The notes under the pieces: model-generated
What the model was told of the DNA's origin: nothing
Seen by the model: the letters and a program-made list of their open reading frames with translations, nothing else
Databases searched by the model: none
Shown here: piece after piece, positions 25,535-33,942 of the stretch
Layout: each line of letters starts with the position of its first letter
How positions within the stretch are numbered: the first letter of the stretch is position 1
Source of the DNA: Couchioplanes caeruleus
GTDB taxonomy: Bacteria; Actinomycetota; Actinomycetes; Mycobacteriales; Micromonosporaceae
NCBI RefSeq assembly: GCF_003751945.1
Contig: NZ_RJKL01000001.1
Span: forward strand, 1,736,001-1,800,000
Length of the DNA stretch: 64,000 bases
Direction: 5' to 3'
Translations under genes and position numbers: made by a program

Positions 25535-26581
25535 TCAGCGCAGCAGAACGGCGATCAGATCCACGCCCAGCGCCGCCGTCGCCGACAAGTCAAGCTGGTG
25601 GCTGACGTAACGACCGCGCCGGGTCGTCACCGTGAGGCCGGCCTTCTTGAGGACGGCCAGGTGCCGGGATACCTCCGGGGCGCTGAGCTGCCACGCCTCG
25701 GCGAGCTCGCCCGTGGTCCGCGGCCCGCGCGCCAGCGTCCGGCACAGCCGCAGCCGTACGGGATGGGCGAAGGCATCGATCCGCCGCCGCACCACGTCGA
25801 GCGGCACCGACTCGTCGGCCGCGGTGGGGTACTGCACGACCGGGCGGGAGCCGGGCGCATACACGGATACCAGATGGGGCCGTCCGAACGCGGTGGGGAT
25901 GAAGGTCATCCCGTCCTCCGCGGTGGTCCAACTGTCCTGCAGCTTGTCGAGCACGATCCGGGAGCCGGCCAGGGTCATGGCCGGGGACATCGCCGCCAAC
26001 GCCGCGCCCAGGCCCTGCCGCTCGTGCAGGTCGGCCATGCGCCGGGCGTCGGCCGCGAGGTCGAACGCCACGCGCCGCCAGGCCTCGCCGAAGAACTCCT
26101 CGACACAATCCTCCAGCAGGCGCCGCACGCGGGCACGGACCGGGCCTGGATCGTCGAGCAGCCGTTCGGCGAAGGCGGCCTGGGCCGGCCCGCGGGCCCG
26201 CGCGAGGTCCTTGAGCCGGTCGGGCTCGCCGCGCCGGAACGACAGCCGTGAGCACCCGCAGGTGGTGACGAGCGCGGCGGCCACGTACGTCTCGTCGCTG
26301 AGCGCGTCGACGTCGTCCAGTTCCTCGGCGAGGGTCGCCCGCGGGCTGCCCGGCACCAGGAAGTCGGCGCGTGACGAATGCCACAGGAATTCCGCCTCCA
26401 GCAGCCGATCGGTGAACGACGGTTTGCAGGCCGCCATGACGCCGGCGGCCCACGGCTGCAGCGCGGGATGGTGGGCCGGCGCGGCGAGGACGTGCAGCAT
26501 CGCGCCCAGTTCGGCCAGCGGGGAGGCGGCGACGGCGAGGCGCTCCGCCGGCATGCCGGTGATGTCGATGGTCAGGGCCAC
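25535..26581 (-). CDS. ArsR-type winged-helix regulator with N-terminal DUF5937-like domain
   Basis: This 348-residue protein has a long N-terminal domain of the type found in actinomycete ArsR-like regulators (PAERLAVAASPLAELGAMLH and onwards) and a C-terminal winged helix at about 265-340: FAHPVRLRLCRTLARGPRTT, then GELAEAWQLSAPEVSRHLAVL and KKAGLTVTTRRGRYV. The recognition helix is PEVSRHLAVL. No cysteine metal-sensor motif of classic ArsR proteins is seen in the winged helix, so the N-terminal domain probably senses the signal. It is divergent from an MFS transporter gene, with a perfect palindrome between them that is its likely operator. Confidence 0.85.
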   Translation of the reverse strand: MALTIDITGMPAERLAVAASPLAELGAMLHVLAAPAHHPALQPWAAGVMAACKPSFTDRLLEAEFLWHSSRADFLVPGSPRATLAEELDDVDALSDETYVAAALVTTCGCSRLSFRRGEPDRLKDLARARGPAQAAFAERLLDDPGPVRARVRRLLEDCVEEFFGEAWRRVAFDLAADARRMADLHERQGLGAALAAMSPAMTLAGSRIVLDKLQDSWTTAEDGMTFIPTAFGRPHLVSVYAPGSRPVVQYPTAADESVPLDVVRRRIDAFAHPVRLRLCRTLARGPRTTGELAEAWQLSAPEVSRHLAVLKKAGLTVTTRRGRYVSHQLDLSATAALGVDLIAVLLR

Positions 26582-26622
26582 GGCCCCATTGTGACGCCGG
26601 TCCGCGCGGGCCCCCGCGACAG

Positions 26623-26639
26623 TTGACGGGAACCGTCAA
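26623..26639. promoter_or_regulatory. Perfect palindrome, probable operator between ArsR and MFS genes
   Basis: TTGACGG-GAA-CCGTCAA is a perfect 7-bp inverted repeat with a 3-bp centre, lying 42 nt upstream of each start codon in the divergent gap. A dimeric winged-helix regulator would bind such a site and could control both its own gene and the transporter. The TTGAC half may also serve as a -35 element. Confidence 0.65.
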
Positions 26640-26681
26640 TCGACGAGCCGGCCACGGGTCGCGCGGTGGACTGTCGGCGGC

Positions 26682-27803
26682 ATGTTCTCGCATCGCTACG
26701 CGATCGCCCTGGCGGTCGACGCCCTCGGCTCCGGCCTCCTGCGCCCTTTTCTCCTGCTGTACGGCCTCAGCGTCCTGCACCTGAGCGTGACCTCCGCGGG
26801 CCTGGCGCTGAGCGCCGGACTGCTCGCCGGGCTCGCCGGCATCCCGCTGCTCGGACGCTGGATCGACGCGGGCGGGCGCCGGGCGCCGATGGCGGCGACG
26901 ATGTTCGTCCGCGCCGCGGGCATCGCGGTGCTGCTCGCCGGGCAGGGAATGCCGGGCTACCTCGCGGCGGCGCTGCTGCTCGGCGCGGGCGGCCAGGCGC
27001 TGCCGGCGGCGCAGGCGGCGCTGGTCGCGGCGCTCACCGACGGGCCGGCGGACCGGGCGCTCGCGCTCGCCCGGACGATCCGCAACGCCGGCCTCGGCGT
27101 GGGCGCGCTGGTGGCGGGTCTGGCCGTGACCGGCGGTACGGACGTGCTCCGCCTGCTCGCCGTGATCAACGGCGCCGGCTACCTCCTGGCGGGCGCACTC
27201 ATCCTGTCCCTGCCACGCCCCGCGGTGACCCGGGTGGCGGTGCCGGACGGCGGCGGCGCCGGGCTCGGGCCGCTGGCGTGGGCGAACCTGCCGTACGCCC
27301 TCTGCTTCGGCGTGCTGGAGGTGGCGCTGCCGGCACTGCTCGTCACCCATCTGGACGCCGCGCCGGGCTGGTCCGCGGCGTTGTTCGCGGGCAACACGGT
27401 GCTCGTCGTCGCCCTCCAGGTATTCCTGGTCGTCCGGCTGCACCGCCTCCTCCGCCGGACCGTCCTGGCCGCCGCGGGCGTGGTGCTCGCCGCGTCGTAC
27501 CTCGGGTTCTGGGCGGCGGGACCGGTCGGACCGGCGGCGGTCGCCCTGGTCGCGGTCCCCTACACCCTCGGCGAGATCCTGTACGCCGGCAGCGGCACCG
27601 CCCTCGTCGCCGCGGCCGCCCCACCCGCGACCCTCGGGCGCGCGCTGGCCCGCTGGCAGCTCTCCACGGGGATCGGCAACGCGGCCGCTCCCGCCGTACT
27701 GACCACCCTGCTGTCCGTCGGTCCGGGGCTGCTCTGGGGGCTACTGGCCGGATCGACGCTGGCGGCGGCAGCAGCGGTCCGGCGGTGGGCGCCCGCGGTG
27801 TAA
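26682..27803 (+). CDS. MFS transporter
   Basis: This 373-residue membrane protein has about eleven or twelve hydrophobic segments. The loop between helices 2 and 3 reads LLGRWIDAGGRRAPM, a form of the MFS motif A (GxxxDxxGRR), and motif RTIRNAGLGVGALVAG is the usual helix-5 region of drug efflux members. It lacks soluble domains. The divergent ArsR-type regulator and the shared palindrome suggest induction by a compound that the pump exports. Members of this branch are short MFS exporters of unknown substrate. The ribosome binding site is weak, but the start is fixed by the first hydrophobic helix beginning at residue 5. Confidence 0.88.
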   Translation: MFSHRYAIALAVDALGSGLLRPFLLLYGLSVLHLSVTSAGLALSAGLLAGLAGIPLLGRWIDAGGRRAPMAATMFVRAAGIAVLLAGQGMPGYLAAALLLGAGGQALPAAQAALVAALTDGPADRALALARTIRNAGLGVGALVAGLAVTGGTDVLRLLAVINGAGYLLAGALILSLPRPAVTRVAVPDGGGAGLGPLAWANLPYALCFGVLEVALPALLVTHLDAAPGWSAALFAGNTVLVVALQVFLVVRLHRLLRRTVLAAAGVVLAASYLGFWAAGPVGPAAVALVAVPYTLGEILYAGSGTALVAAAAPPATLGRALARWQLSTGIGNAAAPAVLTTLLSVGPGLLWGLLAGSTLAAAAAVRRWAPAV

Positions 27804-27907
27804 CTCTCGCGAAAAACCCTTTCGATTGCCGGCCGGTTGCCGATGGGTTGCGCCGCCATGGTGACCGGCCTCCGCGCCGCGCCGCCTCCCCGATCGAAAA
27901 GGTACGC

Positions 27908-30322
27908 ATGACTGACACTGCCCGGCCCCGCGCGTCCCGTCGGGAAGGACGCCGCGAGGCGGCCACCGCCAAGCGGCTGGCCGCCGCCGCACTGCTTCCG
28001 TTGATCTCGCTGCCGGTGCTGGTGAGCCAGCCGGCGCAGGCCGCCTCCTCGACGCCGCCGGGATACTCGCTGACGGCGACGGTGGCGCCGCCGGCCATGT
28101 CGGTCCGGGACTGCCGCACCGACGCGTCCTGCGTCTTCGCGCCGGATCCCTCGGGCAGCGACGACTACGCCGCGCTGAAGGCCGCGGTGGACCGGGCCGC
28201 CAAACTGGCGGTCCCGGCCGTGCTGGACGCCGGCGGGGCCGTGCTCACGCCGGCCCGGCCCGCGACGGTGCTGCTCTCGTCCGGCACCTACCGGCTGAGC
28301 CGCGGCCTGCAGTTGCCGCCCAACGTGAACCTGCGCGGCCGGGGCATCAAGGACACCACGGTCTCGATGATCACGGCGAACTGGCAGAACTTCAACTACG
28401 GCTACCTGATCAGCTGGGACTTCCACACCCGCCAGGCCGGCAGCAGCAACCTGGTCTCGGACCTCACCGTGAACGGCAACTGCCGCGAGGGCGCCGGCGC
28501 CCCGAGCCGCCGGGACCTGCCGGGCCGGCCGGGCGCGTTCTGCGACTTCCGCGGGCCGAAGGGCGACCTGGCCAGCACGAACGCCGGTGGCGGCATCGCC
28601 GTCGGAGACCGGTGGACGGTCCGTCAGGTGCGCTTCACCAACCTGGAGTACTTCAAGGTCTGGGTCGGCGACGGCGTGAAGGACGTCCGGATCGTCGACA
28701 ACCGCTTCGACAACTGGGGCGGCGCCGAGTCCGGCGACGAGGACAACGTGGGCGGCGGCAGCCGCAACGACAACGTCGTCGTCGAGTACAACCAGTTCGA
28801 CAAGACCATCCACGGCAACAGCTTCGACTTCACCAACGCCATCCGCACCACGGTGCGCCGCAACACCGTCGTCTCCGACGGCGCGGTGGCCACGGCCCGC
28901 GGCGAGCGGTGGAGCTCCGGCAACATGTACCTGGAGGGCCTGGTGCAGGCCACCGTCGCGGACAACGTGCTGCACGGCGCCCAGATCAGCCTGAAGACCA
29001 ACGGCGGCTACGCGCACAGCGGCGAGAACAAGGACATCACCAACCCGCGGGACTCGGTGGTGTCCGGCAACCGGATCAGCTACCCCGGGGAGGCGGGCAT
29101 CGTCGTCGTGTACGACGACTACCGCGACGCCGACGAGACGGCCGGCACCGTCGGAGGCTGGAACGACAAGAGCACGGTGGACACCGATCACATCGTGCGC
29201 CCCGGCGGCAACAACGTCATCCGCGACAATGTGGTCCAGTACGCGGGCCGCTCCGGCATCCTGGTGCTCGGCAGCCACGGGCACGCCAAGGACGCGCCGG
29301 ACACCATCACCGGCAACCTGGTGCGCAACTCCGGTTGGGGCGGCTCCACGGGCTACGACACCGGCGCCGGATTCTTCGACACCGCCGGCATCGGCCTGTC
29401 GATCGGCGACGGCGACCGGATCTACGGCAACACCATCGCCGACCGCCCCGCGAAGCGGACCACTTGGTACGGCATCCACCTGGGCGCCCGCCGCGCGCCC
29501 ACGGCGCCGACGAACACGGTGCTCACCGGCCCGGCCGGCGAGACCAACACGGCCACCCGGGTGATCGCCTCCACCTACCACCGCGTGGGCCAGGCCCCGG
29601 AGGCCCCGAACAACCTCATGGCGGACGGACGGACGCTGAGCTGGGAGGAGTCGTACGCGCTGGAGGGCCGCCCGATCGCCGGCTACCGCGTGTACCGCGA
29701 CGGCCGCGTCGTCGGTGACCTGCCGGTCGGCAGCGCGACGATCCCCGGCAACCTGCTCACCGCCGACGAGTCCAGCTTCGAGAACGCCGCCGCCGGCACC
29801 GCCGGCTGGACCGCCGGTTTCCGCACCACGCTGGCCCGGGTCGGCACCGCCGGCGCGGTCGGCACGAGCGCCATGTCGCTGGCCTCCAGCGGCACCGGCG
29901 AGGTCAGCTTCGCCGGCAGGAAGATGGCCGCCACCCCGGGTCAGCTCTACACCTCGGTCATTTCGGCCCAGGCACAGGCCGCGGGCCGCTGGGTGCGCGC
30001 GGGTCTGAAGTTCACCACGGCCACCGGCAAGGTCCACAACCTGGCGACCAACAACCGGGCCACCGTCGACGCCACGACCGGCTGGATGACCAGCAACTAC
30101 ACCGTCGAGGCGCCCGCCGACGCGGTATCGGTGCAGGCGTGGTACCTCATCGAGGGCACGGTCGCCGGCGAGGTGCATCTCGTCGACCGGCTCGGACTGG
30201 TCGCCGGCACGCGTACCCAGCAGTGGACGGAGCCCCGGCGGCAGGCGAAGCCCGCGGCCTACCACGTGGTGGCGTACACCGCGGCGGAGAACTCCACCCC
30301 CTCCACCGTGGCCGTGTCGTAG
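27908..30322 (+). CDS. Secreted right-handed beta-helix protein with C-terminal carbohydrate-binding-like domain
   Basis: This 804-residue protein has an N-terminal signal peptide (hydrophobic core LAAAALLPLISLPVLV, cleavage near AQAAS). Residues about 70-560 form a pectate-lyase-like parallel beta-helix, with recurrent short segments such as VVEYNQFDKT, VVSGNRISYPGEAGIVVVY and TITGNLVRN. A fibronectin-III-like piece (about 560-610) and a jelly-roll domain (about 620-780; SSFENAAAGTAGW to VQAWYLIEG) resembling a carbohydrate-binding module follow. It probably binds or cleaves a polysaccharide outside the cell; catalytic residues could not be assigned. Start ATG follows AAAAGGT. The gene ends in a strong bidirectional hairpin. 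Confidence 0.85.
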   Translation: MTDTARPRASRREGRREAATAKRLAAAALLPLISLPVLVSQPAQAASSTPPGYSLTATVAPPAMSVRDCRTDASCVFAPDPSGSDDYAALKAAVDRAAKLAVPAVLDAGGAVLTPARPATVLLSSGTYRLSRGLQLPPNVNLRGRGIKDTTVSMITANWQNFNYGYLISWDFHTRQAGSSNLVSDLTVNGNCREGAGAPSRRDLPGRPGAFCDFRGPKGDLASTNAGGGIAVGDRWTVRQVRFTNLEYFKVWVGDGVKDVRIVDNRFDNWGGAESGDEDNVGGGSRNDNVVVEYNQFDKTIHGNSFDFTNAIRTTVRRNTVVSDGAVATARGERWSSGNMYLEGLVQATVADNVLHGAQISLKTNGGYAHSGENKDITNPRDSVVSGNRISYPGEAGIVVVYDDYRDADETAGTVGGWNDKSTVDTDHIVRPGGNNVIRDNVVQYAGRSGILVLGSHGHAKDAPDTITGNLVRNSGWGGSTGYDTGAGFFDTAGIGLSIGDGDRIYGNTIADRPAKRTTWYGIHLGARRAPTAPTNTVLTGPAGETNTATRVIASTYHRVGQAPEAPNNLMADGRTLSWEESYALEGRPIAGYRVYRDGRVVGDLPVGSATIPGNLLTADESSFENAAAGTAGWTAGFRTTLARVGTAGAVGTSAMSLASSGTGEVSFAGRKMAATPGQLYTSVISAQAQAAGRWVRAGLKFTTATGKVHNLATNNRATVDATTGWMTSNYTVEAPADAVSVQAWYLIEGTVAGEVHLVDRLGLVAGTRTQQWTEPRRQAKPAAYHVVAYTAAENSTPSTVAVS

Positions 30323-30332
30323 GTCCGGACAC

Positions 30333-30381
30333 ACGACAAAGCGTCCCCGGGAGCGCGGAGCTCCCGGGGACGCTTTGTCGT
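30333..30381. terminator. Bidirectional terminator-like hairpin
   Basis: A perfect 22-bp inverted repeat (30333-30354 and 30360-30381) with a 5-nt loop separates the convergent beta-helix and GAF-EAL genes. The outer end is A/T-richer (CGACAAAG with CTTTGTCG), so transcripts from both sides end in U-containing tracts. Confidence 0.9.
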
Positions 30382-30390
30382 ACAGCGGGC

Positions 30391-31584
30391 TTACGAGGCG
30401 ACGGCTACCGCGTAGTCGTCGCGCAGTTCCTCCGGACTGATCGCCCGGCCGAAGAGCCAGCCCTGGCCCAGGTCGACGCCGACGGCAATCAGGGCCGTGG
30501 CGTCGGCCTCGGTCTCGACGCCCTCGGCGACCACGATGGCTCCCGTGGCCCGGGCCAGGTCGACCAGGGAGTGGGTCACCACGCTCAGCACCGGATCGGC
30601 GCCGATGCCCGTGACGATGCTGCGGTCCAGCTTGATGACGTCCGGGGCGGTGAGCACGATGTGGCGCAGCGACGAGAATCCGGCGCCCACGTCGTCGATC
30701 GCCAGCCGCATGCCGCGGGCCCGCAGCGGAGCCAGCACGGCCTTGAGCGCCTCGTAGTCCTCGACCTGCTCGTGCTCGGAGAGCTCCAGCACCACCCGGT
30801 CCAGCGGGAAGCGGTCGAGCAGCCGGGTGCACGCCCGGGTCATCAGTGTCGCCGGCGAGACGTTCATCGTCACGTAGTGCGGCACGCGGTCCAGGTGGGC
30901 CGCGGCCCGGCGCAGCGCCAGCAGCTCGAGCCGGTGTCCCTCGCCGATGGCGTGGGCGTCGGCGAAGCAGCGGTCCGGCGGCATGTCCCACGCTCGGGGG
31001 AAGCGGCTCAGCGCCTCCGCGCCGACCCGGACCCGGCTCTTCAGGTCGACGATCGGCTGGAGCAGCACGACCGGGCCTCCGGCGTCCAGCACCGGGCCGA
31101 GGCGTGCGGCGATCTCGGCGTGCCGGGCCGCCTCGCGCAGGCCGGGCTCGATGATCACCGAGGCGGCGTGCGAGAGCACGTCCATCAGCGCCCGGTCCCG
31201 CGGGGCGAGCTCAGGGTCGGTGGAGAAGCCCGCCGCGCAGAAGGTGCCGTAGACCGTGCCGTCGCTGAGGACCACCGGCACCGAGACGAAGCTGCGCATC
31301 CAGGGAATCTGGGCTCCCGGCAGCTTCATGGCCTCCGGATAGGCGGTGACGTCCGCCATGACCGGCGGCAGCCGCCCGTCCAGGATCGCCTGGCAGAACG
31401 AGTTCTCCCGGGGGTTGCTCATCCCGGCGCGCAACGAGTCCGGGTTCGTGGAGTCGACGAGCTCGAGGGTCTGGTGGGTGCCGTCCAACCGGGTGAGGAA
31501 GGCACAGCCGAGGCCCAGTGACTGACGGGCCGTCCGCAACAGGTCAGTGAGCTGCTGTGTCGCTTCCGTACGCTGGCTGAGCAC
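30391..31584 (-). CDS. GAF-EAL domain cyclic-di-GMP phosphodiesterase-like protein
   Basis: This 397-residue cytosolic protein has an N-terminal GAF sensor domain (about 20-180, with FVSVPVVLSDGTVYGTFCAA and ENSFCQAIL) and a C-terminal EAL domain (about 190-390). The EAL signature is AEALSRF, followed by NVSPATL, ELSEH, LAIDDVGAGFSSL (the DDFGTG loop with variations) and AEGVETEAD. The metal and catalytic residues appear to be kept, so it probably hydrolyses c-di-GMP; no GGDEF domain is present. The GTG at 31584 is chosen because GGAGAGGAGGCGAC precedes it. It would couple an unknown signal, perhaps a cyclic nucleotide or redox cue, to c-di-GMP, which controls development in actinomycetes. 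Confidence 0.9.
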   Translation of the reverse strand: MLSQRTEATQQLTDLLRTARQSLGLGCAFLTRLDGTHQTLELVDSTNPDSLRAGMSNPRENSFCQAILDGRLPPVMADVTAYPEAMKLPGAQIPWMRSFVSVPVVLSDGTVYGTFCAAGFSTDPELAPRDRALMDVLSHAASVIIEPGLREAARHAEIAARLGPVLDAGGPVVLLQPIVDLKSRVRVGAEALSRFPRAWDMPPDRCFADAHAIGEGHRLELLALRRAAAHLDRVPHYVTMNVSPATLMTRACTRLLDRFPLDRVVLELSEHEQVEDYEALKAVLAPLRARGMRLAIDDVGAGFSSLRHIVLTAPDVIKLDRSIVTGIGADPVLSVVTHSLVDLARATGAIVVAEGVETEADATALIAVGVDLGQGWLFGRAISPEELRDDYAVAVAS

Positions 31585-31833
31585 GTCGCCTCCTCTCCGC
31601 GGCACCCGCGCCGCTGTCAGGACCAATCGGCGGAATTGACGCCGTCTTGAGCTTCGCCCGACCGGGATCGCCCCCGGCCGCCGCGGCGCGCCGCTCACCG
31701 TTCACACCTGCCCCGCCGGTCCCAGAAGAAAAGTCCGGAAAATTTCGGCGGTCCTGTCGATCCGCGCCGGGCCCGTTCGTAGCCCTGGTGAGAGACCGGC
31801 ACCGAGCCGGTCCGCGACACACCGGAGGGCACC

Positions 31834-32247
31834 ATGACCATCACCGCGAAGCCCGCCCGCACCGCCGACTCCCGCATCGTCGCGCTGATCGGGACCGGTC
31901 TCGCCGCCACGGCGGTCGCCGGCGCCGCCACCATGGCCGTCGCCGTGGCCGGCCGGGCCGCCGGGATCGGCCTCGACGTGGGCGGCGAGCCCATCCCGGT
32001 CTCCGGATTCGCGGTGCTGACGGCGCTGTGCTCGCTGGTCGGCCTGATCCTCGCCTCGGTTCTGTCCCGCGCCGTCCGCCACCCGCGGCGCGCGTTCGTC
32101 CGTACGACGGTGGCGCTGACCGTTCTCTCGCTGGTCCCGGACGTGATCGTGCAGGCCACTCCGGCCACCAAGGCGCTGCTGATGCTCACCCACCTGGTCG
32201 CCGCCGCGATCGTGATCCCCGCCGTCGCGCGTCGCCTGTCCGCCTGA
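31834..32247 (+). CDS. Small four-helix membrane protein (DUF6069-like)
   Basis: This 137-residue protein has four hydrophobic segments (about 15-38, 53-75, 82-103 and 110-130) separated by short loops. A first extracellular loop reads RAAGIGLDVGGEPIPVSGF. The architecture resembles the actinobacterial DUF6069 family of four-helix proteins. Start ATG is supported by GGAGGGCACC. It lies 64 nt upstream of the YCII/DGPF gene and could be co-transcribed with it and the sigma factor, since no terminator is seen between them. No catalytic motif is visible and the function is unknown. Confidence 0.7.
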   Translation: MTITAKPARTADSRIVALIGTGLAATAVAGAATMAVAVAGRAAGIGLDVGGEPIPVSGFAVLTALCSLVGLILASVLSRAVRHPRRAFVRTTVALTVLSLVPDVIVQATPATKALLMLTHLVAAAIVIPAVARRLSA

Positions 32248-32311
32248 CGCGCTGTCCACAGTCACCGCACTTCTGCCACCATTTCAGCCGACAACTCATA
32301 GGAGGAACGTC

Positions 32312-32668
32312 ATGAAGCAGTACCTGCTGGCCGTCCACATGGTCGAGGGCGAGCCGACCCCCTCGCCGGAAGAGATGCAGACCGCCTACGCCCAGGTCGA
32401 CCGGGTCAACAAGGAGTTGCAGGACGCGGGCGCGTGGGTCTTCGGCGGAGGCCTGCTGCCGCCGGACAGCGCCACCGTCGTGCGGGCCGAGAACGGCCGG
32501 ACCACCATGACCGACGGGCCGTTCGCCGAGACGAAGGAGCAGCTCGGCGGGTTCTGGGTCCTGCGCTGCCGGGACCTCGACGAGGCGCTGGCCTGGGCCG
32601 CCAAGTGCGCCGAGGCCTGCATGGGGCCGGTCGAGGTGCGGCCCTTCGAAGACGAGCCCGAGAGCTGA
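32312..32668 (+). CDS. YCII/DGPF domain protein, partner of ECF42 sigma factor
   Basis: This 118-residue protein is a DGPF (YCII-related) protein. It has the diagnostic DGPFAETKEQLGGFWVLRC, preceded by the dimer strand KQYLLAVHMVEGE and ending with GPVEVRPFEDE. Such proteins adopt a ferredoxin-like dimer fold and are almost always encoded next to ECF42-type sigma factors, as here, where the sigma gene begins 20 nt later. They are thought to influence or be targets of the sigma factor, but their biochemical role is not settled. ATG follows AGGAGG, an optimal site. Confidence 0.92.
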   Translation: MKQYLLAVHMVEGEPTPSPEEMQTAYAQVDRVNKELQDAGAWVFGGGLLPPDSATVVRAENGRTTMTDGPFAETKEQLGGFWVLRCRDLDEALAWAAKCAEACMGPVEVRPFEDEPES

Positions 32669-32688
32669 GCGGCGACCGGCACACCGGC

Positions 32689-33873
32689 ATGGACCTCGAC
32701 GGCGTCTACCGGGCGGAGTACGGCCGCTGCGTGGCCACCCTCGTCCGCCTCCTCGGCGACATCAACCTCGCCGAGGAGGCCGTCCAGGACGCGTTCGCGG
32801 TGGCCCTGGAGAAGTGGGAGACCCTGCCGCCCAACCCGGGCGCCTGGATCGTGACCACCGCCCGCCACCGCGCCGTCGACCGGCTCCGCCGCGAGTCGAC
32901 CCGCGAAGCACGGCACGCCCAGGCAATGCTGCTGCACCACCAGGCCGAGCCTGAGGAGGTGGGACCGGTGCAGGACGACCAGCTCCGACTCATCTTCACC
33001 TGCTGCCACCCGGCGCTCGCCCCGGACGCCCGCACCGCCCTCACGCTGCGCCTGCTCGGCGGGCTCGAGGTGCCGGAGATCGCCCGGGCGTACCTGGTGC
33101 CGGAAGCCACCGTCGCCCAGCGCATCGTGCGCGCCAAGAAGAAGATCCGCGACACCGCCATCCCCTACCGGGTGCCGGCCGCCGAGGAGCTCCCGGACCG
33201 GCTGCCACCGGTGCTGACCGTGCTCTACCTGATGTTCAACGAGGGCTACGCGGCCACCAGCGGGCCGCTGATCAGGACCGACCTGTGCGCCGAGGCCGTC
33301 CGGCTCGCCCGCGAGCTCGCCGCGTTGATGCCCGACGAACCCGAGGTCCTCGGCCTGCTCGCCCTCCTGCTGCTCACCGAGGCGCGCCGGCCGGCCCGGC
33401 TCGGCCCGGACGGCGAACTGGTGCGGCTCGGCGACCAGGATCGGTCACTGTGGAACCGTGCGCTGATCGCCGAGGGCCACGAGCTGGTCCGCCGGTGCCT
33501 GCGGCGCAACCGGCCGGGCCCGTACCAGATCCAGGCGGCGATCAACGCCGTGCACACCGACGGGGCCGCCACCGACTGGTCGCAGGTCCTGGCCCTCTAC
33601 GACCAGCTCCAGGTCCTGGCCCCGACGCCGGTCGTCGCGCTCAACCGCGCGGTCGCGGTCGCCGAGGTGCACGGGCCCGCGCTGGCCCTCGCGGCGCTGG
33701 AGGGCGTGGAGCTGCCGGGCTATCACCTGCTGCCGGCGACCCGCGCCGACCTGCTGGTCCGGCTCGGGCGCGAGGCGGAGGCCGCGGCCGCCTACGACGA
33801 GGCCATCGCCCTGGCCGGCAACGAGACCGAGCGCGCCTTCCTGGAGTTCCGCCGGTCCGGGCTCGGTGGATGA
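32689..33873 (+). CDS. ECF42-type RNA polymerase sigma factor with C-terminal extension
   Basis: This is a 394-residue sigma factor. Region 2 covers about 1-75 (VYRAEYGRCVATLVRLLGDI, then NLAEEAVQDAF and ARHRAVDRLRRE). Region 4 lies at about 110-165 (ALTLRLLGGLEVPEIARAYL, VPEATVAQRIVRAKKKIR). A long C-terminal TPR-like extension runs from 185 to 394 (LPPVLTVLYLMFNEGYAATS, then a helical array ending RAFLEFRRSG). No anti-sigma gene is present; ECF42 factors are controlled through this extension. The neighbouring DGPF gene fits. The ATG starts 20 nt after its stop. A hairpin follows the gene. Confidence 0.93.
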   Translation: MDLDGVYRAEYGRCVATLVRLLGDINLAEEAVQDAFAVALEKWETLPPNPGAWIVTTARHRAVDRLRRESTREARHAQAMLLHHQAEPEEVGPVQDDQLRLIFTCCHPALAPDARTALTLRLLGGLEVPEIARAYLVPEATVAQRIVRAKKKIRDTAIPYRVPAAEELPDRLPPVLTVLYLMFNEGYAATSGPLIRTDLCAEAVRLARELAALMPDEPEVLGLLALLLLTEARRPARLGPDGELVRLGDQDRSLWNRALIAEGHELVRRCLRRNRPGPYQIQAAINAVHTDGAATDWSQVLALYDQLQVLAPTPVVALNRAVAVAEVHGPALALAALEGVELPGYHLLPATRADLLVRLGREAEAAAAYDEAIALAGNETERAFLEFRRSGLGG

Positions 33874-33888
33874 CCACCCGGCGACCAT

Positions 33889-33932
33889 CACGACAGGGCC
33901 CCGGATCCCCGCGGGGATCCGGCCCTGTCGTG
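33889..33932. terminator. Bidirectional terminator-like hairpin
   Basis: Convergent stops of the ECF42 gene and the secreted-protein gene flank a 20-bp stem (CACGACAGGG plus CCGGATCCCC against its complement) with a 2-nt bulge on the left arm and a very small GC loop. It should end transcription from both sides. Confidence 0.85.
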
Positions 33933-33942
33933 GTGGGGAGGG

